Shown: positions 32,687 to 42,114, counted from the first letter of the stretch. The stretch is 53,479 bases of DNA from JAWWPY01 sp964412845 (GCA_964412845.1 CAYPQM010000018.1:1-53479), one strand, 5' to 3'. Program-made: numbers and translations. The notes: generated by a model not told the origin, from the letters alone.

Positions 32687-34168
32687 TCAGTGTTTCCCGG
32701 CGGGACGCTCTGCTCGCTGGTCGGCGAGGGCGTCAGCGGCCAGATCCACCCCGTCTGACCCGGTGACGCGCACCGTGACCATATCGCCGGGGGCCAGCCG
32801 GGCCTTCGCCCGCACCGTGGTGCTCCCATCCACCTCGGGCGCCTGGTGCGCGGCACGGCCGACGTAGCGGCCGTGGCCGAGGCTCTCCTCGATGAGGACT
32901 TCGGCGGTCTCGCCGATCCGGGCCGCCGCGCGCTGCGTCATGACCTCATCGGCAAGATCCGCGAGATCACCGACCCGGCGGGCGACCTCGCCGGGGTCAA
33001 GCTGCCCGCCGAGGGTGGCCGCTTCTGTCCCGTCCTCGTCCGAGTAGCCGAAAACGCCGATCGCGTCCAGCGCGGCATCGGACAGAAAGCGCTGCAGTTC
33101 CGCGAGGTCGTCCTCGGTCTCACCGGGGAACCCCACGATGAAGTTGGAGCGGACGCCCGCCTCGGGGCTGGCCCGCCTGATCTGGGATAGCAGCTCGCAG
33201 AACCGCTCCCGGTCACCGAAGCGCCGCATGGCCCGCAGCACGCTCCCGCTGGCGTGCTGGAACGAGAGGTCGAAGTAGGGGGCCACACCTGGCGTGGAGG
33301 TCATCACCTCGATCAGGCCCGGGCGAAGCTCCGCGGGCTGCAGGTAACTGACCCGGACCCGGTCGATGCTGGGCACCGCCGCCAGCGCGGGAAGCAGTTC
33401 CTCCAGCAGCCTCAGATTCCCCAGGTCCTTCCCGTAGGAGGTCGAGTTCTCGCTCACCAGCAGGAGTTCCCGCACTCCCTGGCTGGCCAGCCAGGCCGCC
33501 TCGGCGATGAGGTCCTCCGGAGGGCGCGACAGGAAAGCGCCGCGGAACGCCGGGATCGCGCAGAAACTGCACCGCCGGTCGCACCCTGACGCGATCTTCA
33601 GCGGCGCCATGGGGCCACCGGCCAGCCGGCGCCGCAGCGTCCGCGGCCCGGATGCCGGAGCGGTCCCCGGCGGCAGGTCGGGGATGGCGCCGCGGGCCAT
33701 CCCGTGCCCAGGGGTGTGTACCCCGGATTCCGCCGGACGGCCCGCGGGGGCGAGCGGCAGCAGCCGGCGGCGGTCCCGGGGCTGGTGCGCAGGCTGGCGC
33801 TGGCCCGCCAGCACGGCGTCAAGCCGCGCGGCGATGTCGCCGTAGTCGTCGAAGCCCAGCACCTGCGCCTCGGGCAGTGCCTCGGCCAGCCCGGCCCCGT
33901 ACCGCTCGGCCAGGCATCCCGCGGCCACGACCTTGGCACCGGACGACGCGGCCTCCAGCAGTTCGTCGATGGACTCCTGCTTGGCCGCTTCGATGAACCC
34001 GCAGGTGTTGACGAGCACGACGCTGGCGTCGCCCTCCGCGAGGGTCCAGCCAGCCTCCTCGAGCCGGGCCGCGAGTTCCTCGGAATCAACCTCATTCCGT
34101 GCGCAGCCGAGCGTCACGAGGCTGACCGTACGGGCCGCGGCCTGCGGGCTTTCCTGACTGGATGACAC
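32687..34168 (-). CDS. rimO: Ribosomal protein S12 methylthiotransferase RimO
   Basis: 493 residues. N-terminal MTTase domain with three cluster cysteines (TLGCARNEVDSE, VNTCGFIEAAKQESID, AAGCLAERY); radical-SAM motif CxxxCxxC (SGCDRRCSFC); C-terminal TRAM domain (about 425-493). RimO adds a methylthio group to an aspartate of ribosomal protein S12. Compared with the usual length of about 440, there is an insertion of roughly 50 residues (QRQPAHQPRDRRRLLPLAP...) between the MTTase and radical-SAM domains, as in other actinomycetes. The GTG at 34168 lies 6 nt after TAGTCT on the minus strand and has no ribosome-binding site, so a leaderless message is possible. Confidence 0.95.
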   Translation of the reverse strand: MSSSQESPQAAARTVSLVTLGCARNEVDSEELAARLEEAGWTLAEGDASVVLVNTCGFIEAAKQESIDELLEAASSGAKVVAAGCLAERYGAGLAEALPEAQVLGFDDYGDIAARLDAVLAGQRQPAHQPRDRRRLLPLAPAGRPAESGVHTPGHGMARGAIPDLPPGTAPASGPRTLRRRLAGGPMAPLKIASGCDRRCSFCAIPAFRGAFLSRPPEDLIAEAAWLASQGVRELLLVSENSTSYGKDLGNLRLLEELLPALAAVPSIDRVRVSYLQPAELRPGLIEVMTSTPGVAPYFDLSFQHASGSVLRAMRRFGDRERFCELLSQIRRASPEAGVRSNFIVGFPGETEDDLAELQRFLSDAALDAIGVFGYSDEDGTEAATLGGQLDPGEVARRVGDLADLADEVMTQRAAARIGETAEVLIEESLGHGRYVGRAAHQAPEVDGSTTVRAKARLAPGDMVTVRVTGSDGVDLAADALADQRAERPAGKH

Positions 34169-34225
34169 ACCGGCAGACTACGGTAAGCGAGGCCGTGCGG
34201 CGGCCCGCCGCAGGTTAGACACGGC

Positions 34226-34969
34226 CTAGTTGGAGACCCGCCGGCTCGGCCCGAGGCTCAGCGTGACGGGCTGTCCGGACGAGCCGGGCGAGCCCACCTT
34301 CTTGCCGTTGACCGTCAGCACGATCCCGCCGGGATTGCCGATCTGCATGTTCACTTGCTGCTGGAAGGTCCAGCTTCTCGAGTCGCCCCCCACCACGTAG
34401 GCCTGGGAGAGGAACTGGCCGCTTGGACTGGTGAACTCGACCCAGCAGTCTTCGATGGCGCTGAGGTGGATCACCACGTTGCTCTGCACCACCTGGGCCG
34501 GCGAGGACGGCGCCGCTGAGGATTTCGCCGGGGGCCGGTGCGACGTGGTGGCGGCTGGCGCGCCCCGTCCGGCCACCGGGCGGCCCGAGGTGGCCGCGCT
34601 CACGGCCAGGTAGGCGCCGTAGCCGAGGACGGCGACGAGCACCACGGCCATGGCCAGGGTCCAGTTGGGTGAGCGGCGTTCCCTGAGCCTGATCGGGGTG
34701 GCCGGCTCGAAGACATCCGCGGCCCTGATCGCCGTCGGCGCGCCGTGCACGGCGTCGTACTCCCTGATCAATTCGCCGTCATCGGTCCCGATGGCCTTGG
34801 CGATGCTGCGGATATGACCCCGGGCGTAAAAATCGCCCCCACAGGCCGAGAAGTCACTGCGCTCTATGCCCCGGATGATCGTTTCTCTGATGCAGGTCTT
34901 CTGGCTGACCTGCGTAATGGTGAGACCGGCCCGGCTTCGCGCCTCCGCCAAGGCGTCACCAATACTCAC
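34226..34969 (-). CDS. RodZ-like membrane protein (HTH_25 and DUF4115)
   Basis: 247 residues. N-terminal helix-turn-helix (IGDALAEARSRAGLTITQVSQKTCIRETIIRGIERSDFSACGGDFYARGHIRSIAKAIG), one membrane helix (about 105-125), a Ser/Pro/Ala linker and an outside DUF4115 beta domain (IEDCWVEFTSPSGQFL, IGNPGGIVLTVNGKKVG). This is the RodZ architecture, the cytoskeletal protein that links MreB to the envelope. The GTG start at 34969 has GGGAGG upstream. It lies between ftsK and rimO, its conserved actinobacterial position. Confidence 0.9.
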   Translation of the reverse strand: MSIGDALAEARSRAGLTITQVSQKTCIRETIIRGIERSDFSACGGDFYARGHIRSIAKAIGTDDGELIREYDAVHGAPTAIRAADVFEPATPIRLRERRSPNWTLAMAVVLVAVLGYGAYLAVSAATSGRPVAGRGAPAATTSHRPPAKSSAAPSSPAQVVQSNVVIHLSAIEDCWVEFTSPSGQFLSQAYVVGGDSRSWTFQQQVNMQIGNPGGIVLTVNGKKVGSPGSSGQPVTLSLGPSRRVSN

Positions 34970-35108
34970 ACCGCGCCTCCCACTGCCTTCTCACGCGGCT
35001 TGCCGCCCCGGGTGCGGGAGCAGTAACCGGATGCGTATGGGCCAGAGTGCAGGACCAATAGCCAAGTGTAGACATCCCACGACACCCGCCGAAGGCCAAC
35101 GGGTCCTG

Positions 35109-37775
35109 CTAGGTATCCTGCCCGCCCCGCAGCGAGTCAATCACGCCGGCCAGATCATCGGGCTTGACCCGCACGTCCCTGGCCTTGGATCCTTCGCTCG
35201 GCCCGACGATGTTCCGGCTCTCCAGGAGGTCCATCAGCCGGCCTGCCTTGGCGAACCCGACGCGCAGTTTGCGCTGCAGCATCGACGTGGAGCCGAACTG
35301 CGTGCTAATGACAAGCTCAGCAGCCTGGGTGAGCAGTTCGAGGTCATCACCGATATCGTCGTCAATCTCCCGCTGCTTGGCTTCCGGCACGGCAACATCG
35401 TCCCGGTAGGAAGGCTGCGCCTGCTTGGTGCAATGGGCAACTACCTCGCGAATTTCCTTTTCGGTGACAAATGCGTTCTGAAGCCGCAGCGGTTTGCTCG
35501 CACCCATCGGCAAGAAAAGCGAATCACCCTGCCCGACCAGTTTCTCCGCACCGGGCTGATCCAGGATGACCCGGCTGTCGGTCAGGCTCGACGTGGCGAA
35601 GGCGAGCCGGGACGGCACGTTGGCCTTGATCAGGCCGGTGACCACGTCCACGCTGGGTCGCTGGGTGGCCAGCACCAGGTGGATCCCGGCCGCCCTGGCC
35701 AGCTGGGTAATGCGGACGACAGCATCCTCCACATCGCGTGGGGCGATCATCATCAGGTCGGCGAGCTCGTCCACGATCACCAGCAGGTAGGGATACGGGG
35801 TGTAGACGCGCTCGCTGCCCGGCGGCGGGGTGAGCTTGCCCGCCCGCACCGCCTTGTTGAAGTCGTCGACGTGCCGGAACCCGGAGGCGGCCAGGTCGTC
35901 GTAGCGGCGGTCCATCTCCCCGACCACCCACTGCAGCGCCTCGGCAGCCTTCTTGGCGCTGGTGATGATCGGCGTGATCAGGTGCGGAATTCCCTGGTAG
36001 ATCGCCAGTTCCACCCGCTTGGGATCGATCAGGATCATCCGCACGTCGTCCTGGGTGGCCCGCATCAGGATCGAGGTGATCAGCCCATTTACGCAGGTAG
36101 ATTTACCAGCCCCGGTAGCTCCGGCAATCAACATATGAGGCATCTTGGCCAGGTTGGCGACGACGGTCCGCCCCTCCACGTCCTTGCCGAGGCCCACCAC
36201 CATCGGATGGTGATCGGCGAGCGCGACCGGCGAGCGCAGCACATCTCCCAGGCTGACGATCTCCCGGTCCGCGTTCGGGATCTCCACGCCGATCGCGGAC
36301 TTGCCCGGGATCGGGGACAGGATCCGCACGTCCGCGCTCTTCACCGCGTAGGCGATGTTCTTCGACAACTGGGTGACCCGCTCGACCTTGACCGCGGGGC
36401 CGATCTCGATCTCATACCTGGTCACCGTCGGCCCCCGGCTGAAGCCGGTGACCTGGGCGTCCACTTCGAACTGCTCCAGCACCGCGGTCAGGGCCGCCAC
36501 CACGACGTCGTTGGCTCGGGTCCGGGCCTTCGGCGTCGATCCCGGCCGGAGCAGAGCGGGCGGGGGCAGCGTGTAGCTCGCGTCGGTGGCCCCGGTCAGG
36601 GTGAGCTGCTCAGCCCGGCGGGGCAGCGCCACCGGCTCAGCTGGCACGTGCTGCCCGGGAGTTGTTGGCGGCCCGAACCCGAGCGCGTCAAGCAGGGACT
36701 CGTCCTCGTCGGCAGCAGGCCTGGCGGCCGCCCCCGCCGCAGCCGGAGGCTCGCTGCCCGGTTTCCGGCCCGCCAGCCCAGCGCCGGCGGCCGCGGCCGC
36801 TTTGCGGGACGCGGCGTCACCGGTCAGGATCGGCGTGTCGTAGGGCTTGACGTGATCGCCCGCTTCGATCGCCGCCGGGCGCTTGCGCCCGGCGCGGGCC
36901 GGCGGCCCGGCCTGCTGGCCCGGATCAGCGGCACGCTCGCCGAGGGTGGCCCGGAAATCGCGGAGTTCCGCCAGCCTGCCGGGCACCCGGTGCAGCGGTG
37001 TCCCGGTGATCACCAGCAACCCGAATCCGCTCACCAGCGCGAGCAACGGCGCGGCGATCCACGGGGTCAGCGCGGCCACCAGCGGAGCCGACGCGAAGAA
37101 GCCGATCAGCCCGCCGGCCGCGCGCATGCTCGCCGCGCCGTCAGATGGCTGAGGTGTGCCGTTCGCTATGTGCACCAGGCCGAGCACGCCGACGAGCAGC
37201 GCCGTCCAGCCGATCACCACCCGGCCCGTGTCCGAGTTGCGGTCCGGGTGGCGCAGGAACCGCCAGGCGAGCAGGCCCAGGAGGACGGGCAGCGTCCAGG
37301 ACATCGAGCCGAACGTGCCACGGACCGCTGCCGTCATCGCCCGGCCGACGAGGTTCCCCATACTCCACCAGGTGGTGGCGGCGAGGATGATCGCCGCGCC
37401 CAGGCAGGCCAGCCCGACTCCGTCTCTGCGGTGCAGCGGGTCGAGTTCCCTGGTGCTCTTGCCGAGCGCACGCGCCGCGAATCCGACCGCGTGCGCGACC
37501 ACCATCCACCCAGCGCTCAGCACGTGCGCGGTCCAGCCGAGCAGGATCAGGATCGGGTCGGTTTTCGGCTGGGGCCGGGGCGGCTGCCTGCCTTTACCCG
37601 GGCCGCCCTTGCCTTGGGGCCGGCCATTTCGCTGGCCACCGGAGCCACCCCGGGCCGACCGGGCCGGCTGCGCGTTGGCCCGGGTCCGGGGTCGTCCTGT
37701 ATTGCCTGGTGAGCGCGCGGTCCCCGATGCTCCGCTCCGCGACCGGGCGGTGCCTTTGGGGACACGGGTAGCCAT
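35109..37775 (-). CDS. ftsK: DNA translocase FtsK/SpoIIIE
   Basis: 888 residues. A basic N-terminal tail (about 1-70), four to five membrane helices (about 75-260), a Pro/Ala linker and the motor domain with Walker A GATGAGKS (about 550), Walker B LLVIVDELADLMM, ATQRPSVDVVTG, and a C-terminal gamma winged helix (GSTSMLQRKLRVGFAKAGRLMDLLE) that reads KOPS-type sequences. It pumps DNA through the division septum. ATG 37775 starts the basic tail; a TACTGT lies 6 nt before it, so the message may be leaderless. The region 37776-38019 between this gene and the divergent HD-domain gene shows no other feature. A patch of A+T-rich codons covers the Walker A motif. Confidence 0.95.
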   Translation of the reverse strand: MATRVPKGTARSRSGASGTARSPGNTGRPRTRANAQPARSARGGSGGQRNGRPQGKGGPGKGRQPPRPQPKTDPILILLGWTAHVLSAGWMVVAHAVGFAARALGKSTRELDPLHRRDGVGLACLGAAIILAATTWWSMGNLVGRAMTAAVRGTFGSMSWTLPVLLGLLAWRFLRHPDRNSDTGRVVIGWTALLVGVLGLVHIANGTPQPSDGAASMRAAGGLIGFFASAPLVAALTPWIAAPLLALVSGFGLLVITGTPLHRVPGRLAELRDFRATLGERAADPGQQAGPPARAGRKRPAAIEAGDHVKPYDTPILTGDAASRKAAAAAGAGLAGRKPGSEPPAAAGAAARPAADEDESLLDALGFGPPTTPGQHVPAEPVALPRRAEQLTLTGATDASYTLPPPALLRPGSTPKARTRANDVVVAALTAVLEQFEVDAQVTGFSRGPTVTRYEIEIGPAVKVERVTQLSKNIAYAVKSADVRILSPIPGKSAIGVEIPNADREIVSLGDVLRSPVALADHHPMVVGLGKDVEGRTVVANLAKMPHMLIAGATGAGKSTCVNGLITSILMRATQDDVRMILIDPKRVELAIYQGIPHLITPIITSAKKAAEALQWVVGEMDRRYDDLAASGFRHVDDFNKAVRAGKLTPPPGSERVYTPYPYLLVIVDELADLMMIAPRDVEDAVVRITQLARAAGIHLVLATQRPSVDVVTGLIKANVPSRLAFATSSLTDSRVILDQPGAEKLVGQGDSLFLPMGASKPLRLQNAFVTEKEIREVVAHCTKQAQPSYRDDVAVPEAKQREIDDDIGDDLELLTQAAELVISTQFGSTSMLQRKLRVGFAKAGRLMDLLESRNIVGPSEGSKARDVRVKPDDLAGVIDSLRGGQDT

Positions 37776-38019
37776 GCTCCCACAGTAGCGAGGAAGCCCG
37801 CACGACCAAACGACCGCAGAGCGCGTGTCGCCCAGCGTGACCGGCCTCCGGGTGAACAGTGGCGGTCCCGGAGCCAGCCGGACCGCGAAGAATGGACGGC
37901 CGCCATTGGCAGTGACCAGCGCAGGGCCCAGGCTGAGAGGAACAACTGCCCGGAGCCCGGGCTGCGGGCCCGTACCGGGACAAAAGACCCAAGCCGACCA
38001 ACGACGACACGGAGGGCCT

Positions 38020-38598
38020 GTGACGCCGACCGATCCCGTCCGGGATATCGCAAGGCTGTTCGCCACCGTCGGGACCAGCGACTACCTCGGCGAACCGGTC
38101 AGCCAGGCGGCGCACATGCTGCAGGCGGCGGCCCTCGCCGAGGCGGCCGGCGTCGGCCCGGCCCTGATCGCCGCGGCCTTGCTGCATGACGTCGGGCACT
38201 TCACCGGGGTGGTCAGCGGGCACGACCTGATGCGGGGCACCGACAACCGGCACGGTGACGCCGGCGCGGACTGGCTGGCCCAGTGGTTCGGCGAGGATGT
38301 CACCGAACCGGTCCGGCTGCACGTCGCGGCGAAACGCTACCTGTGCGCCGTCGAGCCCGGCTACTTCGAGACCCTGTCGGCGGCCTCGGTGCACACGCTG
38401 CGCATCCAGGGTGGGCCGATGAACGCCCGCGAGGCGGCCGCGTTCGAAGCAGAGCCCGCGGCCGCGGCGGCGCTGCGGTTGCGCCGCTGGGACGACGCGG
38501 CCAAGGACCCGGCCGCCCGGGTCCCGCCGTTCGGCTACTTCCAGCCTGTGCTCCGCCGTCTGGTCCGCTACCGCGGGGCGGCCGACGCCACCCGGTAG
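38020..38598 (+). CDS. HD-domain protein, PhnZ/TmpB-like di-iron oxygenase candidate
   Basis: 192 residues from GTG 38020, with GGAGGG just upstream. Metal-ligand motifs of the PhnZ-type mixed-valence di-iron oxygenases are present in order: H in SQAAHMLQAAALAEAAG, LLHDVGH, an NRHGDAGADWL segment and HVAAKRYLCAVEPGYF. The tail motifs TLRIQGGPMNAREAAAFE and LRRWDDAAKDP also fit that family. Known members cleave C-P bonds of hydroxylated phosphonates together with a 2-oxoglutarate dioxygenase (PhnY or TmpA). No such partner or phosphonate gene is near, so the substrate is open. It converges with and overlaps the GNAT gene by 31 bp. Confidence 0.8.
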   Translation: MTPTDPVRDIARLFATVGTSDYLGEPVSQAAHMLQAAALAEAAGVGPALIAAALLHDVGHFTGVVSGHDLMRGTDNRHGDAGADWLAQWFGEDVTEPVRLHVAAKRYLCAVEPGYFETLSAASVHTLRIQGGPMNAREAAAFEAEPAAAAALRLRRWDDAAKDPAARVPPFGYFQPVLRRLVRYRGAADATR

Positions 38599-39353
38599 TG
38601 GTAGCCGTGCGCATCGCGGAAGCCGCATCGGGCGTACAGCGCCCGCGCCGCGGTGTTGCCGTCCTCGACCTGCAAGAAGACGCGGTCCGCACCGCGCCGC
38701 CCGGCCTCCTGCGCCAGTGCCGAGGTCACCGTGGTGCCCAGGCCGCCGCGCCGGTGCGCCGCGGCGACCTCGACCGCCGTGATGGCCGCCCAGCCCGCCG
38801 CGACGGAGACCCGGCCCACCGCGGCCGCCTGCCCGTCCCGGCGCACCGTGCCGAAGGCTTGCCAGGGCGCCGACAGCAGCAGGCGGCGCGCGTCGGCCGG
38901 CAGCGGCTGCCCCCGGTAGCGGTGTAGCGCGAGCCAGTCGCTGTCCGGCTCTGCTGCCATCGCCACCGGCACCCCGGCGGGTGGCCGGGGCAGATCCGCG
39001 ATGGCCGCCGTCATCACCACCGCCGGACCGGACCGGATGGCCCAGCCCCGCGCCGCGAGCAGGTCATCCAGCGGGCCCCACGGGGGGGCTGGCGACGCCG
39101 CGCCAGCCGCCCGCAGCGGCCCCGGGATCACGATCATGGCAGGCAGGCCCCGGGACTGGTACCAGGCGCCCACCGCGTCCACCGCCTCGGCGAGGGGCAT
39201 CCCCGGGTCACCGAGCGGCAGGGCTGAATTCGCCCGGCCGGTGAACCCGCCCGCGGCGCGGAGCAGCCACTCCCCCAGCACCGCCCGGTCGCCGGCCCGC
39301 CAGTGATCCGCCGCGATCCGCTCCAGCTCGGCGATGGCCGGGCGCAGGCTCAC
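38568..39353 (-). CDS. GNAT-family acetyltransferase
   Basis: About 261 residues from GTG 39353. The acetyl-CoA-binding motif A is in the C-terminal half (ITAVEVAAAHRRGGLGTTVTSALAQEAGRRGADRVFLQVEDGNTAARALYARCGFRDAHGYHYRV). The N-terminal half is a degenerate GNAT-like domain, so the protein looks like a tandem GNAT. The start is uncertain: the frame is open to a GTG at 39476, which would add an in-frame six-residue repeat (LSGDQD-PSGYQG-LTGDRG) and overlap rnj by 61 bp. I prefer 39353 because conserved sequence begins there. Substrate unknown. Confidence 0.82.
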   Translation of the reverse strand: MSLRPAIAELERIAADHWRAGDRAVLGEWLLRAAGGFTGRANSALPLGDPGMPLAEAVDAVGAWYQSRGLPAMIVIPGPLRAAGAASPAPPWGPLDDLLAARGWAIRSGPAVVMTAAIADLPRPPAGVPVAMAAEPDSDWLALHRYRGQPLPADARRLLLSAPWQAFGTVRRDGQAAAVGRVSVAAGWAAITAVEVAAAHRRGGLGTTVTSALAQEAGRRGADRVFLQVEDGNTAARALYARCGFRDAHGYHYRVASAAPR

Positions 39354-39365
39354 ATCGCTGGCCAG

Positions 39366-39419
39366 GCCCCGATCTCCGGTCAGGCCCTGATATCCGCTCG
39401 GGTCCTGATCTCCGCTCAG
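39366..39419 (-). repeat. 18-bp tandem repeat at the rnj stop codon
   Basis: Three degenerate copies of an 18-bp unit (ctgagcggagatcaggac and variants) begin at the rnj stop codon and run toward the acetyltransferase start. The unit length is a multiple of three and the array is open in the acetyltransferase frame. Confidence 0.75.
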
Positions 39420-41110
39420 ACCTCGATCACCACGGGGATGATCATGGGGCGGCGGCGGTAGTTCTCGTTGACCCACTTCCCGACCGTCCGGCGGACCAGC
39501 TGGCCGAGCTGGTGCGGGTCGTGGATGTCGTCGGCGGCGGCACGGGCCAGCGCCTCATCCAGCCGCGGCCGCACCGCGTCGAACGAGGCCTCGTCGATGC
39601 CTGAGCCGCGCGCGTGGATCTCCGGCCCGGCCACCAGCTTGCCGGTGGTCGAGTCCACCACGATGACCACCGAGACGAAGCCCTCCTCGCCCAGGATCCG
39701 GCGGTCTTTCAGCGACGATTCGGTCACCTCGCCGACGGACAGGCCGTCCACGTAGACGTAACCGCAGGCCACCTTGCCGACCACCGAGGCCCGCCCGTTC
39801 ACCAGGTCGACCACGACGCCGTCCTCGGCGATCACGATGTTGCCGGCGGGCACCCCGCTGAGCTCGGCGAGGCGGGCGTGCGCCCGCAGGTGCCGCCATT
39901 CGCCGTGCACCGGCATGAAGTTGCGTGGCCGCACCAGGTTCAGCACGTACAGCAGCTCGCCCGCGGGCGCGTGCCCGGACACGTGCACCATCGCGTTGCC
40001 CTTGTGCGCGACCCGCGCACCCCACCGGGTGAGCTCGTTGATGACCCGGTAGACGGCGGTCTCGTTGCCCGGGATCAGCGAGGAGGCGAGGATGACGGTG
40101 TCTCCCTCGGCGATCCTGATCGGGTGGTCCCGCCCGGCCATCCGGGACAGCGCGGACATCGGCTCGCCCTGCGACCCGGTGGAGATCAGCACGATCTCAT
40201 CGACCGGCATCCCCTCCGCCTCGCGCGGATCCACCAGCAGGCCACCCTTGACCGACGGCACCCGCAGGTAGCCGAGATCCCGGGCGACGCCCATGTTCCG
40301 CACCATGGACCGGCCCACGAACGCGACCTTGCGCCCGTGCTCGGCGGCCGCGTCGAGCACCTGCTGCACCCGGTGCACGTGACTGGCGAAACAGGCCACG
40401 ATGATCCGCTGCTGGGCGCCGGCGAAGATCTGCGCCAGCACCGGCGCGATGTCGCGCTCGTTGGTCACGATGCCCGGCACCTCGGCATTGGTGGAATCGG
40501 ACATCAGCAGGTCCACGCCGCTGGCGCCGATCCGCGCGAAGCCCCCCAGGTCGGTCAGCCGCCCGTCCAGCGGGAGCTGGTCCATCTTGAAATCGCCGGT
40601 GTGCAGGACGACTCCGGCCGGGGTGGTGATGGCGACCGCGAGAGCATCGGGGATGGAGTGGTTCACCGCGAAAAATTCCAGGCCAAAGGGACCAAACGAC
40701 TGGTGCCCGCCCCCTGCGACCTCGACCGTGACGGGGTTGATCCGGTGCTCGGTGAGCTTGCTGCGGATCAGGGCCAGGGTGAGCCGGGAACCGACCAGGG
40801 GAATGTCGGCGCGCTCGCGCAGCAGGTAAGGGATCGCGCCGATGTGGTCCTCGTGGGCGTGCGTGAGCACCACGGCGTCGATCAGCTCCAGCCGCCCCTC
40901 CAGCGAGGAGAAGTCCGGCAGGATCAGGTCGATCCCCGGCTGGTCCGGCTCGGGGAACAGGACACCGCAGTCCACGATGAGCAGCCGGCCACCGTACTCG
41001 AACACGGTCATGTTCCGGCCGATCTCGCCGAGCCCGCCCAGGCCGGTGATCCGCAGGCCGCTAGCGGCCAGGGGCGGCGGTGCGCCGAGTTCAGGATGCG
41101 GATGGCTCAC
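39416..41110 (-). CDS. rnj: Ribonuclease J
   Basis: 564 residues, metallo-beta-lactamase/beta-CASP nuclease with 5'-3' exo- and endonuclease activity in mRNA and rRNA processing. The metal-binding motif HAHEDH lies at 84-89; further ligands are in NHSIPDALAV and VLHTGDFKMD. The beta-CASP motifs (VACFASHVHRVQQV, STGSQGEPMSALSRM, HVSGHAPAGEL) and a C-terminal domain are present, giving the normal length. It starts at GTG 41110, 37 bp after the dapA stop, so dapA and rnj probably form an operon, as commonly seen in actinobacteria. Confidence 0.96.
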   Translation of the reverse strand: MSHPHPELGAPPPLAASGLRITGLGGLGEIGRNMTVFEYGGRLLIVDCGVLFPEPDQPGIDLILPDFSSLEGRLELIDAVVLTHAHEDHIGAIPYLLRERADIPLVGSRLTLALIRSKLTEHRINPVTVEVAGGGHQSFGPFGLEFFAVNHSIPDALAVAITTPAGVVLHTGDFKMDQLPLDGRLTDLGGFARIGASGVDLLMSDSTNAEVPGIVTNERDIAPVLAQIFAGAQQRIIVACFASHVHRVQQVLDAAAEHGRKVAFVGRSMVRNMGVARDLGYLRVPSVKGGLLVDPREAEGMPVDEIVLISTGSQGEPMSALSRMAGRDHPIRIAEGDTVILASSLIPGNETAVYRVINELTRWGARVAHKGNAMVHVSGHAPAGELLYVLNLVRPRNFMPVHGEWRHLRAHARLAELSGVPAGNIVIAEDGVVVDLVNGRASVVGKVACGYVYVDGLSVGEVTESSLKDRRILGEEGFVSVVIVVDSTTGKLVAGPEIHARGSGIDEASFDAVRPRLDEALARAAADDIHDPHQLGQLVRRTVGKWVNENYRRRPMIIPVVIEV

Positions 41111-41147
41111 CAGGCTGTCCCGCCCGGTCGGGACCGGCCTGCGGCCG

Positions 41148-42101
41148 TCATGCCGGCCCCTGGAACTTCACGCCGCCGGCGGTCAGGTCCTCGCGCAGTT
41201 TCTCTACCTCAGCGGCGGTCGCGTCGGCGAGCGGCGGGCGGACCGGCCCTGCGGGCAGGCCGAGCAGGCCGAGAGCGGCCTTCGTCATGATCACTCCCTG
41301 GTTGCGGAACATCCCCGTGTACACGGGCAGCAGGTTCCGGTGGATGGCGAGCGCGGCGCCTACGTCGCCGGCCGCGTATGCGTCAATCATCTCGTGCAGC
41401 CGGTCCCCGACCACATGGCCCACCACACTGACGAACCCGGCGGCACCGATCGCCAGCCAGGGCAGGTTCAGCATGTCGGTCCCGCAGTAGTAAGCCAGGT
41501 CGGTGCGGGCCATCACCCACGACGCGGCGCCGGGGTCATCCTTGGCGTCTTTCACCCCGGCGATGCGCGGGTGCTCGGCCAGCCGGACCAGTGTCTCCGT
41601 CGCGATGGCGACACCGGTACGGCCGGGGATGTCGTAGAGCAGAACCGGCAGCCCGGTTGAGTCGGCAACGGACGTGAAATGCGCAAGAAGCCCGTTCTGC
41701 GGAGGCTTGTTGTAGTACGGGGTGACCACCAGCAGGCCGTGCGCGCCCGCCTGTTCCGCCTGCCGGGCGAGTTCGCAGGTGTGCGCGGTGTCATTGGTGC
41801 CCACACCGGCCAGGATCGTGGCACGGTCCCCCACCGCCCCGAGCACCGCGCGCAGCAGCCTGGCCTTCTCCTCGTCGCTGGTGGTCGGCGACTCGCCGGT
41901 GGTCCCGCTGATCACCAGGCCGTCGCAGCGCATGTCATCGACCAGGTAGCTGGCGAGGCGGGCGGCGCCGTCGTAGTCCATCGCGCCGTCTGCGGCCAGT
42001 GGCGTGATCATCGCGGTCAGCATCCGGCCGAACGGCGCCGCAGCGGACTGCCTGGCACCATCGGGTGGCTGGCCCCCGGACGTTGGCTGGGTTCCTGTCA
42101 T
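41148..42101 (-). CDS. dapA: 4-hydroxy-tetrahydrodipicolinate synthase
   Basis: 317 residues, TIM-barrel enzyme of lysine and diaminopimelate synthesis that condenses pyruvate with aspartate semialdehyde. The Schiff-base lysine is K184 in GVKDAKDD; the catalytic Tyr is Y156 in LLYDIPGRTGV; GTTGES (66-71) binds pyruvate. A non-conserved tail of about 25 residues precedes the domain. ATG 42101 follows a TACCGT -10 by exactly 7 nt and lacks a ribosome-binding site, suggesting a leaderless message. It precedes rnj. Confidence 0.95.
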   Translation of the reverse strand: MTGTQPTSGGQPPDGARQSAAAPFGRMLTAMITPLAADGAMDYDGAARLASYLVDDMRCDGLVISGTTGESPTTSDEEKARLLRAVLGAVGDRATILAGVGTNDTAHTCELARQAEQAGAHGLLVVTPYYNKPPQNGLLAHFTSVADSTGLPVLLYDIPGRTGVAIATETLVRLAEHPRIAGVKDAKDDPGAASWVMARTDLAYYCGTDMLNLPWLAIGAAGFVSVVGHVVGDRLHEMIDAYAAGDVGAALAIHRNLLPVYTGMFRNQGVIMTKAALGLLGLPAGPVRPPLADATAAEVEKLREDLTAGGVKFQGPA

Positions 42102-42108
42102 GCACCGA

Positions 42109-42114
42109 ACGGTA
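42109..42114 (-). promoter_or_regulatory. -10 element of a leaderless dapA message
   Basis: On the minus strand TACCGT (TAnnnT), 7 nt, then ATG. TTACCC 18 bp upstream is a weak -35 candidate. Confidence 0.45.

Noticed and set aside
38568..38598. Sense-antisense regulation by the overlapping HD and GNAT genes
   Set aside because: A 31-bp tail-to-tail overlap is common in compact actinobacterial genomes and no promoter or conserved structure supports regulation.
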